From Cymodocea nodosa (taxonomy: Eukaryota > Streptophyta > Magnoliopsida > Alismatales > Cymodoceaceae), in assembly GCA_036874045.1 (NCBI GenBank), contig CM072344.1, forward strand, positions 12,930,501 through 12,994,500: 64,000 nt of DNA. The letters are read 5' to 3'. This document shows, in pieces, positions 48,491 through 60,121 of this stretch. Both the position numbers and the translations under genes were made by a program. Each line of letters starts with the position of its first letter. Positions within the stretch are counted from its first letter, which is position 1. The notes below the pieces were generated by a model that worked only from the letters and a program-made list of their open reading frames with translations, did not search any database and was not told where the DNA came from.

Positions 48491-48950
48491 AGTTGGCGAA
48501 GAAGTTGCGAGTCCAACTCTGACAAAAGGAGGAAAAGGTAATTTTACCATTAACTCCCTTTTTTCTTTCGTAATTTGACAGAAGACAGTTTTAAAAAAGA
48601 AATCCACAAGAATTTAGATAACAGAACCCAAAAAAAAAACATAAATGATCAACTGCTGCTTTTTCCTTTGATTTTATCTATTCCCTTCAAGTATAACATT
48701 CATTATAAAGAGATTTTATGTTAATGTATTAAATTGTAGGATGATAAATACAATAACATTTTTAATTGTAAACGTCCCAAACCTCATTTTCCTCTTCTAA
48801 TAATCATATATTAATTATTAATCATCTTATATAAAGCATGCACATCGATCACAAGAATTATCCTTTATTTATTTAGACTTTGTATTCTTCTAAATTTTAT
48901 CTTTTATATCTCAAAAACATAACTTTTCTTGTGTTAGTTTTGTTGGATTC
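48491..48950. other. AT-rich sequence upstream of the NDR-like gene
   Basis: I see no gene or repeat structure. It ends at the left LTR of the minus-strand copia element, so that element sits roughly 1 kb upstream of the NDR-like start codon. Confidence 0.4.
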
Positions 48951-49251
48951 ACCACCGGTGAGCTAGCGAAAGGCGACGAAAGTGGCTGCAGGCAGCGGAC
49001 AATGATGGCAATTGAACAGTGGGATTTTCAAAGACTCCAATGGTGTGATGATTTCCACATGATCAAATAGTTATTTAATTTATTGTATTAATCTCCTTTT
49101 GACCACTTCTTTTTATAGATTGAAAGGACTAATTTCTTCCATCATCTTCATCTCCAACCTACTCTTAAATTCTCGATAACCATCAGAAATTGAATTTCAA
49201 ATTTAACTTTTGAATTTGAACTAGAACTTAGTCTTTTTATCAATTCCAACA
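48951..49251 (-). repeat. 3' LTR of the minus-strand copia element
   Basis: 301 bp with mirrored ends TGTTGGA and TCCAACA. Read on the minus strand it contains CTATAAAAAG at about 49118-49109, a plausible TATA box, and a purine-rich stretch just before its start. Confidence 0.65.
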
Positions 49252-49672
49252 TCTCTCACTTAATCACAAAGACCAATTATATTCTTTTATACATCAAATC
49301 TAATAACCAAGTACTTCAAGCTCATATATTTGATAAGTCAACTTATAGTGTAAAGTTATTTTTATATATTTCAATATTTTTTTGATAGTTTCTCAATGTT
49401 TTGTTCTAAGATTACTTTGATACCTACTTATAATACTTACAACATATGCTAAGTCTGATATGGTACATAACATAACGTGCATCAAATTTTCAGCCACTTG
49501 AGTATAAGATGTTCCTTCCCTTTTCCAAGACATTAGTCCTTACTTAATTTTTTCCTAAAACATAAGATATAGAGGTTAAAGAACAATTGTACATTCCAAA
49601 CCTTTTTAGTACCATGTGCAGATATCTTTCTTGATTTATACTTAATATTCTAAATTTTCGTTCTCTTAAAAT

Positions 49673-49954
49673 CTAAATTCCAAGAACATAGGATATTTTC
49701 CTCATGTCTTTTATCTCAAATCTTTTGCTAAGTTCTTCCTTTATTTCATTCAACATGTCAATGTCATTTTCAATAAGTAAAATATCATCTACATACAAGG
49801 ATAATATAATGAACTTACTCTCACTTTTTCTGACATATACACAATAATCTAATCTATTTGAAACAACTTTCAATTTGACAATTATATCATAAAACTTATG
49901 ATACCATTGTCTTGATGTTTGCTTCAAACCATATATTGACTTTTTAATTTGCAT
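49673..49954 (-). pseudogene. Copia reverse transcriptase remnant
   Basis: The open frame includes 'KKSIYGLKQTSRQWYHKF' and the active site YVDDILL, then 'LSKRFEIKDM'. The downstream reading (to about 49260) is shattered and lacks RNase H. Confidence 0.85.
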
Positions 49955-50539
49955 ACATTTTCCTCATGTCCTTCCACTTTAAATCCCTCAGGTTGTAACA
50001 TGTAAATTTCTTTTTATAAGTCTCCATTTAGAAATATAATATTTACATCCATTTGATATAATTCTAAATCTAAATGTATAATTATAGCCAATATAATTCT
50101 TATGGATGTGAATTTAGCTATTGAAGAATATGTCTCATGAAAGTTAATTCTTGATTTCCATGTATAACCTTTAGCAACTAAATAGGTCTTATATTTATCA
50201 ACAAGCCCATCAACCTTTAACTTTTTTTGAAATATACATTTGCACCCTATAACTTTCCTTCCTTCAAGTAAATCACATAATTCTCATACTTGATTCCCTT
50301 TCATGAAATCAATCTCATCATTCATGGCATCCAACCATAAATTTTTCTCATGATATTCAATGACATCCTTATGTGTCATAGGTTCCATATTTATCATCAA
50401 ACAAGAAAGCTTAAGAATACAAATGGTAGTCATCCATCCATGCTAGTTGATGTCTCATCTTTTTGTTGCTAACAAGTACATTCGATTCTCTATCTTCTCC
50501 ATTCTTATTAATTTCATCAATTCCATTTATAGGCTCATT

Positions 50540-50854
50540 TTAGATTCCTCTCATGATTTCCATAGGTTCATAGTTGTTTCTATCAATAATTTCCATAAGT
50601 TCATCTATATTTTCAATGTTTTGTTCCCTTTCAACTTCATGGTCATTTTCTAAGACATTATTGAAATAGTCATCATTCACCACAAATAGTGCTTTATATT
50701 CTTTTTCCTTTCCTATCTCTTCCTTTTCATTTAAATTTTCTAAGAAAGTGGCATCCCTATATTCAATAATTCTCTTTTCTTTACTATAAAATCTATAGCC
50801 GAAAGAATTTTCACAATAATCTATAAACCTATATTTTAGTGTCTTTGAATCCAA
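50540..50854 (-). pseudogene. Copia linker between integrase and reverse transcriptase
   Basis: The open frame begins 'DSKTLKYRFIDYCENSFGYRFY', as in the copia segment after integrase ('...GY...KGYR.Y'). It ends in an acidic stretch. Confidence 0.7.
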
Positions 50855-50938
50855 CTTATCCCTTAATTATCCAAGAATAAGTACATGGGCTACAAATCTC
50901 CATTTCCTTAAATGATATAAATTGGACTTAGTTCTGGT

Positions 50939-51214
50939 CTATAATTCATAAGGTGTGCTAGGTACAAACTTAGAGATTATTTTATTCAATACATAATTTG
51001 TTGTGGTCAATGCTTCTCCCCAACAACCTTCGGAGAGACTTGAGTGTGAAAGCATGCATCTAATAGAATTCATAAGTGTTATATTCTTTTTTTCCGTCAC
51101 ACCATTTTGTTGTGGTATATAAGGTAATGTAGTTTGTCTTTTAATTCCATGCATTTCACAAAACAACTTAAATTCCTTAGAATTGTATTCTCCTCCCTTG
51201 TATAACATTAACAC
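50939..51214 (-). pseudogene. Copia integrase remnant
   Basis: The open frame shows '[13 protein letters not shown]', '[14 protein letters not shown]' and '[14 protein letters not shown]', the C-terminal half of a copia integrase core, with the DDE glutamate retained in 'VTEKKN'. The N-terminal half (to about 51650) is frameshifted. Confidence 0.85.
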
Positions 51215-52606
51215 TTTAATACTTCTTTCAAGTTGTTTTTTCTACTTCTAACTTGAATTTCTTAAAACAAGTCAATTCTTCACTTTTATGACTTAACAGC
51301 TAAACATAAGTATATCTAGAAAAATCATCTATAAAAGTCACAAAATATTTCTTATTATTATAAGTTTTAACACTTAGTGGATTGCATACATTAGAATGAA
51401 TTAAGCTCAATAATTCATCTGATCTATATCCCTTACGAAAGGATTTCTTAGTCATTTTTTAACTAAGCAATGTTGGCATTTATTTAATTCTGTCTTTAAG
51501 TTTAGGCAATATGTTCAATTTTATCAATTATTGTATTCTAGATTTATCAATATGCACCAATCTTAAATGCCACAAATCAATCTCAGATAAATAACACACA
51601 ATATAATCAAAAACCACTTTATTTATTTCATTATCAATAATAGAAATCTTAAACAAATTATGTTCTAGTACAAAAATTCACATAGTAAAGATCCTTTTGT
51701 CTTTTCTTATAGATATAGATTTATTGTAAAATCGAACTTCCAAACCATTTTTTAAAGAGAGTGTCAATAAATATCAAATTCTACCTCATGTTAAGTGCAT
51801 AGATGACATCTTTCAGAATCATAATGTTGTTTACCAAATCCAAATGATAGGTGTCCATACCTTCCACATCTAAATAAGTATTGTTACTCATATAGATGTG
51901 TTGTTCCCAAGGCTGAACTCTTTAAAGAAGTCAAGTTCCTTTTTGGTTTTGGCAAAGTGTCTTATGGCATTAGAATCAATCAATTATACTTTCTAATAAA
52001 AAGATGAGACATCAAAAATTATATTTGAAATTCTTAGTTGATGTCTTATAACAAGTACATTCGATTCATGGCAAGACTCTTATGCTTTCTTTCCACATGC
52101 TTGAGTTAGTTTGAAGTAGTTCCTTTTTTGTCTATTTTTTCTTTTATTACTTTTATTAAAGCTAGACTTTTGAAATGCAGCATTGTCTTCTTTTAAATTA
52201 GATTTATGTTGTCTCTAGCTTACCATTATTTCTTGTTCAATACCTAACCTAGCTAACAATTCAAACAGTTGAAGTAGAGTTGACCTAAGAGATATAATAA
52301 CAATATCATAGTTGTGTGGCAAACTATTTAATATAATTGCTATTTACAGTTATTCAAATATAGGAGTTTCTATAGTAGCCAAGTCTTTTGCCATCGCTAT
52401 CATGTTATTTACATGTTCCACCATGCTTTGTTCATCTAGCATCTTGCAAGAGTTATACTTTTAAAAGAGCAATTGAGTGTTCATTTTAGTTGTTTTATCA
52501 TATTTTTCCTTAAAAGCATTCCACAAATTAAAAACAATAGTATAATGTTCAAAACATTTAATCAAACTATCCTTCATAAACATAAGATTTTTTACTTTTT
52601 TATCTT

Positions 52607-52861
52607 CTATTTTCCATTTTTTAGCTTTTTAATTTTCACTTCAAAAGTGTTATCAGATAATTCCAAATGACTAGTTTCAACAACATGTTCTATGCTATCA
52701 AACTCAAAAGTATTTTTAATTTTCTGATACCACATCTCATAATTCACCTCATTCAATTTATCTATTCTTGTCAATTGAGTTGTAAACATCTTGATAATCG
52801 TATTTGTATCTACAATTGAAATCAATTTTTCTAATTTCAAAAAGGAAAGACTTATTTGCAA
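52607..52861 (-). pseudogene. Copia gag N-terminal remnant
   Basis: The open frame includes 'LTRIDKLNEVNYEMWYQKIKN', the typical start of plant copia gag ('L.G.NY..W'). The frame breaks afterwards; further gag scraps run to about 52060. Confidence 0.75.
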
Positions 52862-53304
52862 TTAATTTTCAACAAATAATTTCTAAGAATTTAACAAAAT
52901 AAATTATACTTTCTAATTTCAACAATCAATTAGTTTTAAAACAAAACTAATTCCAAAAATTATATAAATTTCAAAAAAAGAAATTTAAATTTAAATTTCA
53001 AATTTTCAAAAATATTTAATCAAATTTCCAAATTTAAATGTCAAATTTTCAAAGGATTGAATTCAAAAAGATTTATTTTAACTAATTATTACATGCAATT
53101 TCTAAACATGTAAATAAAATAATGACTAACAAAATTAACAATTAAAAAGAAATTGCATGGAATATTTTTTTTCCCAATATATTATATTACATTACTTTAT
53201 CAAAAAAGGGGGATATCAAAATCCTTAATTGAGATCACCTAAGGGTAGAAGTTCAGAGAGTCGCACGGGGTCAATAGTCAAAAACCTACTCCTCTGGTAA
53301 CCAA

Positions 53305-53368
53305 TGTAAATTAAATTTTAAATTCAACTTTTAAATTTGAACGAGAACTTAATTGACCAATTCCGACA
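53305..53368 (-). repeat. Truncated 5' LTR of the minus-strand copia element
   Basis: It aligns with the right end of 48951-49251 (shared phrases around 'aactttt(a/g)aatttgaac' and 'caattcc(g/a)aca') and then diverges. A site resembling TGGTTACCAGAG follows on the internal side. Confidence 0.5.
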
Positions 53369-55900
53369 AATTTTGTTGTGTAAACCGATAATAAATCTGC
53401 TGAACAAACAGCTTAACACTGACTCTGTAAAAGTCCAATTCAAAATTAATTAACAATTAATAACATGTCCTAATCATATTAGTTCTATTTTTTCTTTTCC
53501 ACCGACATTAAACTTTGTTTCAGTAGACTAAATTCAAATTTAATCTTTACTTGTTCAACCTAAGACTTGGTATTTCTGACGAAATGTGTTCTCAAACGTC
53601 GTTGTTACGTTTCTTTTTCGCGATTTTCTGTTTAGTACAAATTTGAATTTGAACTTGCGTTAATAATATTTTTTACCATTCAATTACGTGTAACGTCGGC
53701 TATTATAATATATATGATGAAATTTTGGTAAGATCGGGGTTCGATTCTGTCTGTCTGTCTGTGTGTGTGTGTGTGTGTATAATGATTTATTTTTCAGTTC
53801 ACATTTTCTAAGGATTTGAAAATTGACCTTTTCATCGGCTTTTTTGTATTACTTCTTCTTCTTCTTTTTAGAGAGAGAACTTGTTGATGTTAAGTGTGAA
53901 ATATTTGTAGGAATATTTTGTCCAACTAATCGGTTGACTAGTCAGAAAAATAGTAGATTATGACTAGTCAAAAAAATGAATTAAATCTAAAAATAACGTA
54001 AGACTAGGTCAGAATCATCTTAAAAGACCAATTTAATAGGAGGAGAATCTTATCTCTCCATCAGGACACGTCAATGTCTTGTATAATCCAAACCTCATTA
54101 CTACTTTGATTTTATAGGCAACACTTGGAGTCCACTAGCTTCTCTAGTTTTTTTTTTTTTTTTTTTTTTTAAGGCTTTACAGGCAATCACCTAATTACCC
54201 ATGGTCAAGTTTCGCTTTGATATTACCTAATATAGAACTAAGTAAAAGTCGTCTTAAAAGATTAGTTTGGTAAGAAGAGAATCTCGTCTCTTTATTTTAG
54301 AAGGACTATTTTGTTTGCATCAAAAAGAAATAAAAATATCATTTTAAAGTCAAATATTGAGGACATACAACTAAGCTAAATTAATCATCTATGAGAATCT
54401 TGTTATTTTAATGGCCAAATTGTTTAACTTTAAAGTAAATTATCTTAATAAGGATAGGAATAAAAATAAGCTAAAACTGAGGGATTAGTTGACAAAAATA
54501 TTCATTGAGATGCATGATTGAATGTACAAGATTATTATTTTGCCATGTTGCTCCAGTGGCTAATTCCAATAATGTAACTCAACCCCATTGGCAGACAATT
54601 AAACAAAAGGTTAGAATCTTTCAAAGAATTGAAATCTAACAAAGACATCCACAAGGGCAACACACACACTTACCTTATAAATGTGGAAGGTGTTTGTTAG
54701 CTTTTATTGATTAAATCTTCTTCTTAATATTAAATATGTGGAATTAATTAATATATGTTAACATTGCTTATTTAGAAAAATAAATAAGAAAGCTTAGTTG
54801 GAAAATTAACTAAGAAATCACTTGAAATAGGATAGGTCAAATGAATTATGAGAATCAATAATTCATTTTCATAAGGATCATCCACTTAATTTGAAAGCAT
54901 AGGAATATTTTGTAACATTTTATAGATGATTTTTTTTAGGTATGTTTATATCTATTTAATGTCTCATAAAATTGAGGTATTAATTTATTTTTAAAAATAT
55001 AAAATAGAAGTAGAAAAATAACTTAAATGAATATAATATCAAAATGTTAATTTAAAAACAGAATATAATATCAAAGTGTTAATTTACTCTTGTGGTTGAA
55101 TTTTTTATCTCAATATAAAAAATATAAAAAAATTATTTCCTTTATTATCCTTGTACGTGGATAAGAACAATATTATTTGAGAAGTTGAGTTTTAGGATTT
55201 AAAAAAAAAAAAAAAACATTAACTAATTTTTACGCATTAGATTAAAAATGATTATTACCAATAAAATGAATCCTATATCTAATAACAGTTAGAAAAATAT
55301 GGAAATTTCAACTCAAAATCAGTGATACGAGACTTTTCTATTACTTCCTTTTCACTCGTAGCTTATTTATATATCGATCTACGAACAGCTACGAACGAGT
55401 AAACGTGTGTAAATTGATATTAACATTAAGTAAAATTCTAATTTAAAATTGATCGACAATAAATAAAATAAGTCCAATTCAAATTCTATCTCTTCGCACA
55501 TGAGCTAAATTGATGTGACCAAGAATTAGTCAAAATTCTTGACTTGGACGGTTGGCCAATTGTACTGAAAGCGATTTCGGGATCGAATCCTTTTAATTGA
55601 TGATTTATCCTTTAAATTGTCCTTTTCCCATCAATAATGCTGGGATTTTCTTCTTGGGAACAATCACTTATCAGAAGATCCACCGCATGGACTTTGGACT
55701 TTGAAAAATATATGTACGTTTCAATTTGGACTTTTCGACTGAGAAGCCTGGCCCCTGTGGTTGAGAAGAAACCATGCTTTATTTAAATTAAATCTTCTTG
55801 TTACTACTAAAAAATGTGGAATTAATTAAGCTGTGTTAACATTGGTTGTTGATTAGTTGAAAAAATTGATTGGGAAAATAATTCTTTGAAAAGGAACATT
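53369..55900. other. AT-rich DNA without recognised genes
   Basis: No coding sequence was recognised. It contains a (TCTG)n-(TG)n microsatellite (about 53746-53778), a poly-T run (about 54149-54172), and two diverged direct copies of a 48-base segment at 54011-54058 and 54245-54292. Confidence 0.4.
53746..53778. repeat. (TCTG)n-(TG)n compound microsatellite
   Basis: Three to four TCTG units run into alternating TG. Confidence 0.85.
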
Positions 55901-56026
55901 ATACAAACAAAAGCTTGTTTATCAAGTGGAAGAACTTAATGTATTTGTTTAGACGGATGCATGCTGATTTTGAAGGTGACAGAAAAACCCAAAATGTATA
56001 CTTTGAAATACTTGTTCATCATCATT

Positions 56027-56087
56027 GGAGGAGGTCTTATATTTTGGACACACCTTTGTTTCTTGTCCAAAATGTAAAAGCTCCTCC
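56027..56087. repeat. 24-bp-arm inverted repeat (hairpin)
   Basis: The arms 56027-56050 and 56064-56087 are reverse complements with three mismatches (GGAGGAG...TTTTGGACA), around a 13-base loop. A second, perfect 15-bp inverted repeat overlaps it (56048-56062 with 56114-56128, ACACACCTTTGTTTC), so two alternative folds exist. Confidence 0.8.
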
Positions 56088-56429
56088 ATTGAATGTATGT
56101 GTTGTCCTCTGATGAAACAAAGGTGTGTTGCCCAAAGACAATGGGTCTGATGTATACACACAAGAAGCTAAATATAATGTCTGAAATACATGCATTGGTT
56201 GAATGATTTAACAACATTTTATTTGAATTAAAATGTACTATGATAATGAAATGGTGAGTAATCACTCTGTGATGTTAATAGTTGAACAGAAAAGCACAAT
56301 ATTTGATAGGTACATGATTGAGCATCAACATCAAGGACAACCCATGGATTCGACTGTATCAGTGATGGAAATGAATTCTGGATTGATGAAACAATTATGG
56401 TGGTGGGAGCACAAACCTTGATGATGGCA

Positions 56430-57380
56430 TGCATATCCTACCAGATGGCTCTTGTTTCCAAGAAAAATGTCATCTCGGCGGCACCTTCACTTAAATATAT
56501 ATTAGGTTTAATGCACATTATGGAAAGAATGCCGTCATTTGGGAACAACACAGGTTGGAAATCAATCAATCTTTGAAGTTTCAATTCCCTGGGTTAAAAT
56601 CTATCTGTGTACTTGAGATAAGTAAAAGTAAAGTTAAGAATTAAAGGAAAATTCACGGAAGATGAGAAGGAAAAATCTCTTTTTCTTTCTTTTACTTTCC
56701 TCTTGTTTGTGCAGTTCGGGAATCTAAAACTTTGTTTATTTTGTTCGGGTCGGATCTAACTCTCGAAAATAAAAAATCTCGTAGTCAGGCCCAATTCGGC
56801 CCACAGGCTTGTGGGACATTTTCGTCTGGTGAATTACATCAAACATTTTGTCTGCTTGGGGTGCCTTTTTAATGATTAATGCTTATTAAACCACACTAAT
56901 GCTGATTGTAGCCTGTTAGTGTATTTTAATGCTTGAAGGTGCACGTTATGGTTGATGTCTGTAACTCATTTCTAACTAGAATTATATTACTCTAACTTGA
57001 ATGTTTTTAGTGAAGTGTCTGTAGAAAATATAACCAAAAATGATGCATTATTTTTAAATATATCATATGAGATTTTAAATGAAGCAAATAGAAAAACTTA
57101 CAATGGTAAAGTTAAACTAGAGACATGAAAAAAGTGATTAAAAAATATAACGACAAAACATGATGTCTTATTGAGAAGAAAAATATTGACTATCAAATGT
57201 AGACTTATATACAATAAATACACTTTAATTTTAAATCAAAATAAATAAGGGTGAGATTATCTCTACAATCATACAAATATCACAAAAGAAGTATGAGAAG
57301 AATTTGTTAAGATAAAAATTATATTATTTGTATTTATTTATCAATATATAAATCACATTAATTATCTTTCTTTTCTTGGT
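56430..57380. other. Non-coding stretch left of the Harbinger remnant
   Basis: No gene was recognised. It may include the left terminal region of the PIF/Harbinger element, but I could not identify terminal inverted repeats or a 3-bp target duplication. Confidence 0.35.
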
Positions 57381-57389
57381 TAGGCACAT

Positions 57390-57800
57390 TTAAAGTCATG
57401 TCTTATTTACTCTCAACTTGATACTCTTTTTCAAACTAATATAGTATTAGGAAGAGATGTGATCAATTTCACTAAACCTATACAAGCATCACAACAAAAT
57501 GATAATTCTTTTGGGATTGACATGAATGAAGATATCTCATTTTGCACACAAGAGCCTATTGATTTACCTTCACAAAGCTAAACACATTCACCAAAGGAAT
57601 GTAATCTATGTATTGAGTTTACTAGGAGGAGAAAATGTCTAAGACCACATGTAGAATCACATGCAATTATATCCACTATTATAGACAAAGTTATTATTGC
57701 ACTTGAAGCTTTTGTTGAAAAGATAAATTAAAAAAGTGAAGAACGAAATGAAATTATGAGAGAGACACTTACACTTGAAACATGTTGAATGAATTTTTAT
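57390..57800 (+). pseudogene. PIF/Harbinger accessory (Myb/SANT-like) ORF remnant
   Basis: A broken frame reads 'DTLFQTNIVLGRDVI', 'NDNSFGIDMNEDISF', 'TRRRKCLRPHVESHA' and then 'IIALEAFVEKIN'. This resembles the variable C-terminal part of the Myb/SANT-like protein that PIF/Harbinger elements encode next to their transposase. The call depends mostly on the transposase remnant just downstream on the same strand. Confidence 0.45.
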
Positions 57801-58204
57801 AAGTAAGAAATAGAGGTAGTCATGAATGAACTTCTCTTTATCTAAAAATTAATATAGAGAAGAGATTCAAAGTTTTAGAGATATTAAAAGATAGAGATAA
57901 TAGACATCAATTTCTATATATGTCAAAAGATATGAAAGTAGAATGACTAACATATAAATTATGTTGATGTATTTGCCATTGATATGTGTTATGAACTTTT
58001 ATTTTGAAAATGTGACAATGATGGATGTTTTCATTATGAAACAATGATAGATGTTTTCATTAAGATATTGTTGATTTTATTATTTTGTAATGAAGAATGT
58101 TATTGTTATGAAAATATTGTATTTTTGTTATTACTTGTTTGTCTATGGTACTCATCAAAACTTATTATTGATGTATATCATACAAGGATTACAATATTAC
58201 AAGC

Positions 58205-59480
58205 ATGTTTTTATCTTTTAATTTGCAACTTTTAAAGATGCTATTGGAAGAGGAAGAAGAAATGATAAAAAATATTTTCATCATGACATTAAGTAGTTTG
58301 CTACTTGGAATGACATATTCAAGCATTACTTTAAGAAATACCAAAAGAATTTATAATACAAAAGGTGCAAAGTATATATCGAGATTGTTAGATTTGTCAT
58401 TGCCTAATCAAGTTTACAATTATAGAAAAATATATTGAATGAGTTAGGATATTTTCTTCAAATTGTCCACTTTGTTAAGAAAGAAAGAGATTGTATTAGA
58501 TGGTAGATATATCTCACTAGAAGAGAAACTTACAATGTTTCTTATAACAATTGAGTAGAATCAAAGATATGGAATAACATAGGAATGTTTCCATTCCTCT
58601 AATTATCAATACTTATTTTAACAAAATTTTAAATTTTATACTATAATTGATTGATATATTTATAGCAAAGTCGTCTACATTAATTCCAAAAAAGATTTGT
58701 AATGATCCTATTATTTTTTCATACTTTAAGGTAAAATTAAGCTTTCGATAATATTATACATGTATTTTGAATACAAGCTTTCTTTTATTTAATTATTTTT
58801 AATATGATATTTATAGAATTGTATTAAAACTATTGATGACATATATATAAAAGCAACAATTGTAGGAAAGGAAAATGCTAGATTTAGAAATAGAAAATAT
58901 GAATTATCACAAACTATTATGATAGTTTGTAATTTTGCTATTAAATTCATTTATATTATAAGTGGATGAGAAAAATCGACATCTAATATTTAAGTACTTC
59001 AAAATACAATTAGTTGGTCAAATGATTTTCGAATTCCACTCAATATGGTATTTATGAATATTAACGTTATTTTTACATGATAATCATGTTGCATAAGAAT
59101 GGTTTTTGATAGCTTTGGTATAAATTTGGTATGTAGGAATATTTTATTTAGTTGATGTTGTTTATCCAAATAGACTAAAATTTCTTACTCCATTTTGAAG
59201 TGTTCATTATCATTTAAATAATTATGCTACTAATCGACTTTCAAGTAATGCAATAAAAAATTTTAAGTAAAGACATTCACAATTATAGATAATCATAGAA
59301 TGTACGTTTAGAGTGGTGAAATATCGTTTCTCAATATTACGAGATTATGTCTTTTCCTTATAAAACACAAGTTAATATTGTTTAAGAATGTTTCTTACTT
59401 CATAATTTTATTCATAAGGCAAATAAAATGGATTTATTTGAAGATTTCAAGATGAAGTAGAAGGAATTGAAGACTACAAT
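58205..59480 (+). pseudogene. PIF/Harbinger transposase remnant
   Basis: The translation across frames gives 'GAKYISRLL', 'DGRYISLEEKLTMFLITIE.NQRYGIT.ECFHSS' (helix-turn-helix region), then 'ENARFRNRKYELSQTIMIVCNFAIKFIYIISG' (the DDE-core segment 'ARFRGRKG..SQNVM..C.FDM.FTYV..GWEGS'). It ends with a decayed 'YHLNNYA' and 'RHSQL..IIE..FRVVKYRFSILR'. This order is specific for the DDE transposase of PIF/Harbinger elements. Many stops, frameshifts and internal insertions make it inactive. Terminal inverted repeats were not located. Confidence 0.75.
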
Positions 59481-60121
59481 ATGAAATGAAATTTTTAACA
59501 TATTTTCAAAATTAACTACATATTGTTGATAATACTCAAGAACAAAGAAAAACAATAGTAGATCAAATGTATGAAATAATATCACAATCTATGTAACATA
59601 ATTGTCAACAATGTTTTGTAATATTGTGATTTAAGAATTTGTTGTGATATATTTCAAATATTGGGACATATGAGTTTGTATTTGAATAATTCTATTTACT
59701 TGTAGAATTACCATTGATTTTTTATTTATACTTTTTAAAATTTATAATCATGATTTTTTTTAAAAACATATTTTTTGAATACTTGTGTGGTTTTTTTAAT
59801 AACACAAGAAATTTAATTATAAGTGTAAGACTAGAAATTCAAACTTGCAAAAATAATTTGATAAAAGAAAACCTCTACCATTACATCAAGAGGTGTACAT
59901 TAATTAGTGGTGTTAATGAAAAAAGTAATAAACAAATAAATGGTTTGTGATTTTCATACCAAAATCACAAAAGGAATAAGAGATAATGTTTAAATATTTT
60001 TTTTTTTAAATTTCAAACATGTATTATAAGTAAATTAAGAAAAAAATTTGAACAAATAAATTTCATTATTAAGTCATGAACATTGTTTTGTAATCTCTTG
60101 ATTTAAGAGTTTATTATGATA
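59481..60121. other. AT-rich stretch between Harbinger remnant and copia LTR
   Basis: No gene was recognised. The open frame at 59714-59950 is low-complexity and unsupported. Confidence 0.35.

Larger units (their letters stand above)
48951..53368 (-). mobile_element. Minus-strand Ty1/copia element with unequal LTRs
   Basis: The left (3') LTR is 48951-49251 with ends TGTTGGA...TCCAACA. The right (5') LTR survives as about 64 bp (53305-53368) matching only one end of it. Between them, read right to left, are gag, integrase and reverse transcriptase remnants. AGTTT precedes the left end (48946-48950) and AATTT follows the right end (53369-53373), a possible target duplication with one mismatch. 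The element lies about 1.1 kb upstream of the NDR-like start codon. Confidence 0.75.

Noticed and set aside
56228-56434. Opposite-strand frames of 62-68 codons
   Set aside because: Unmatched, short and overlapping on both strands; no splice or motif support.
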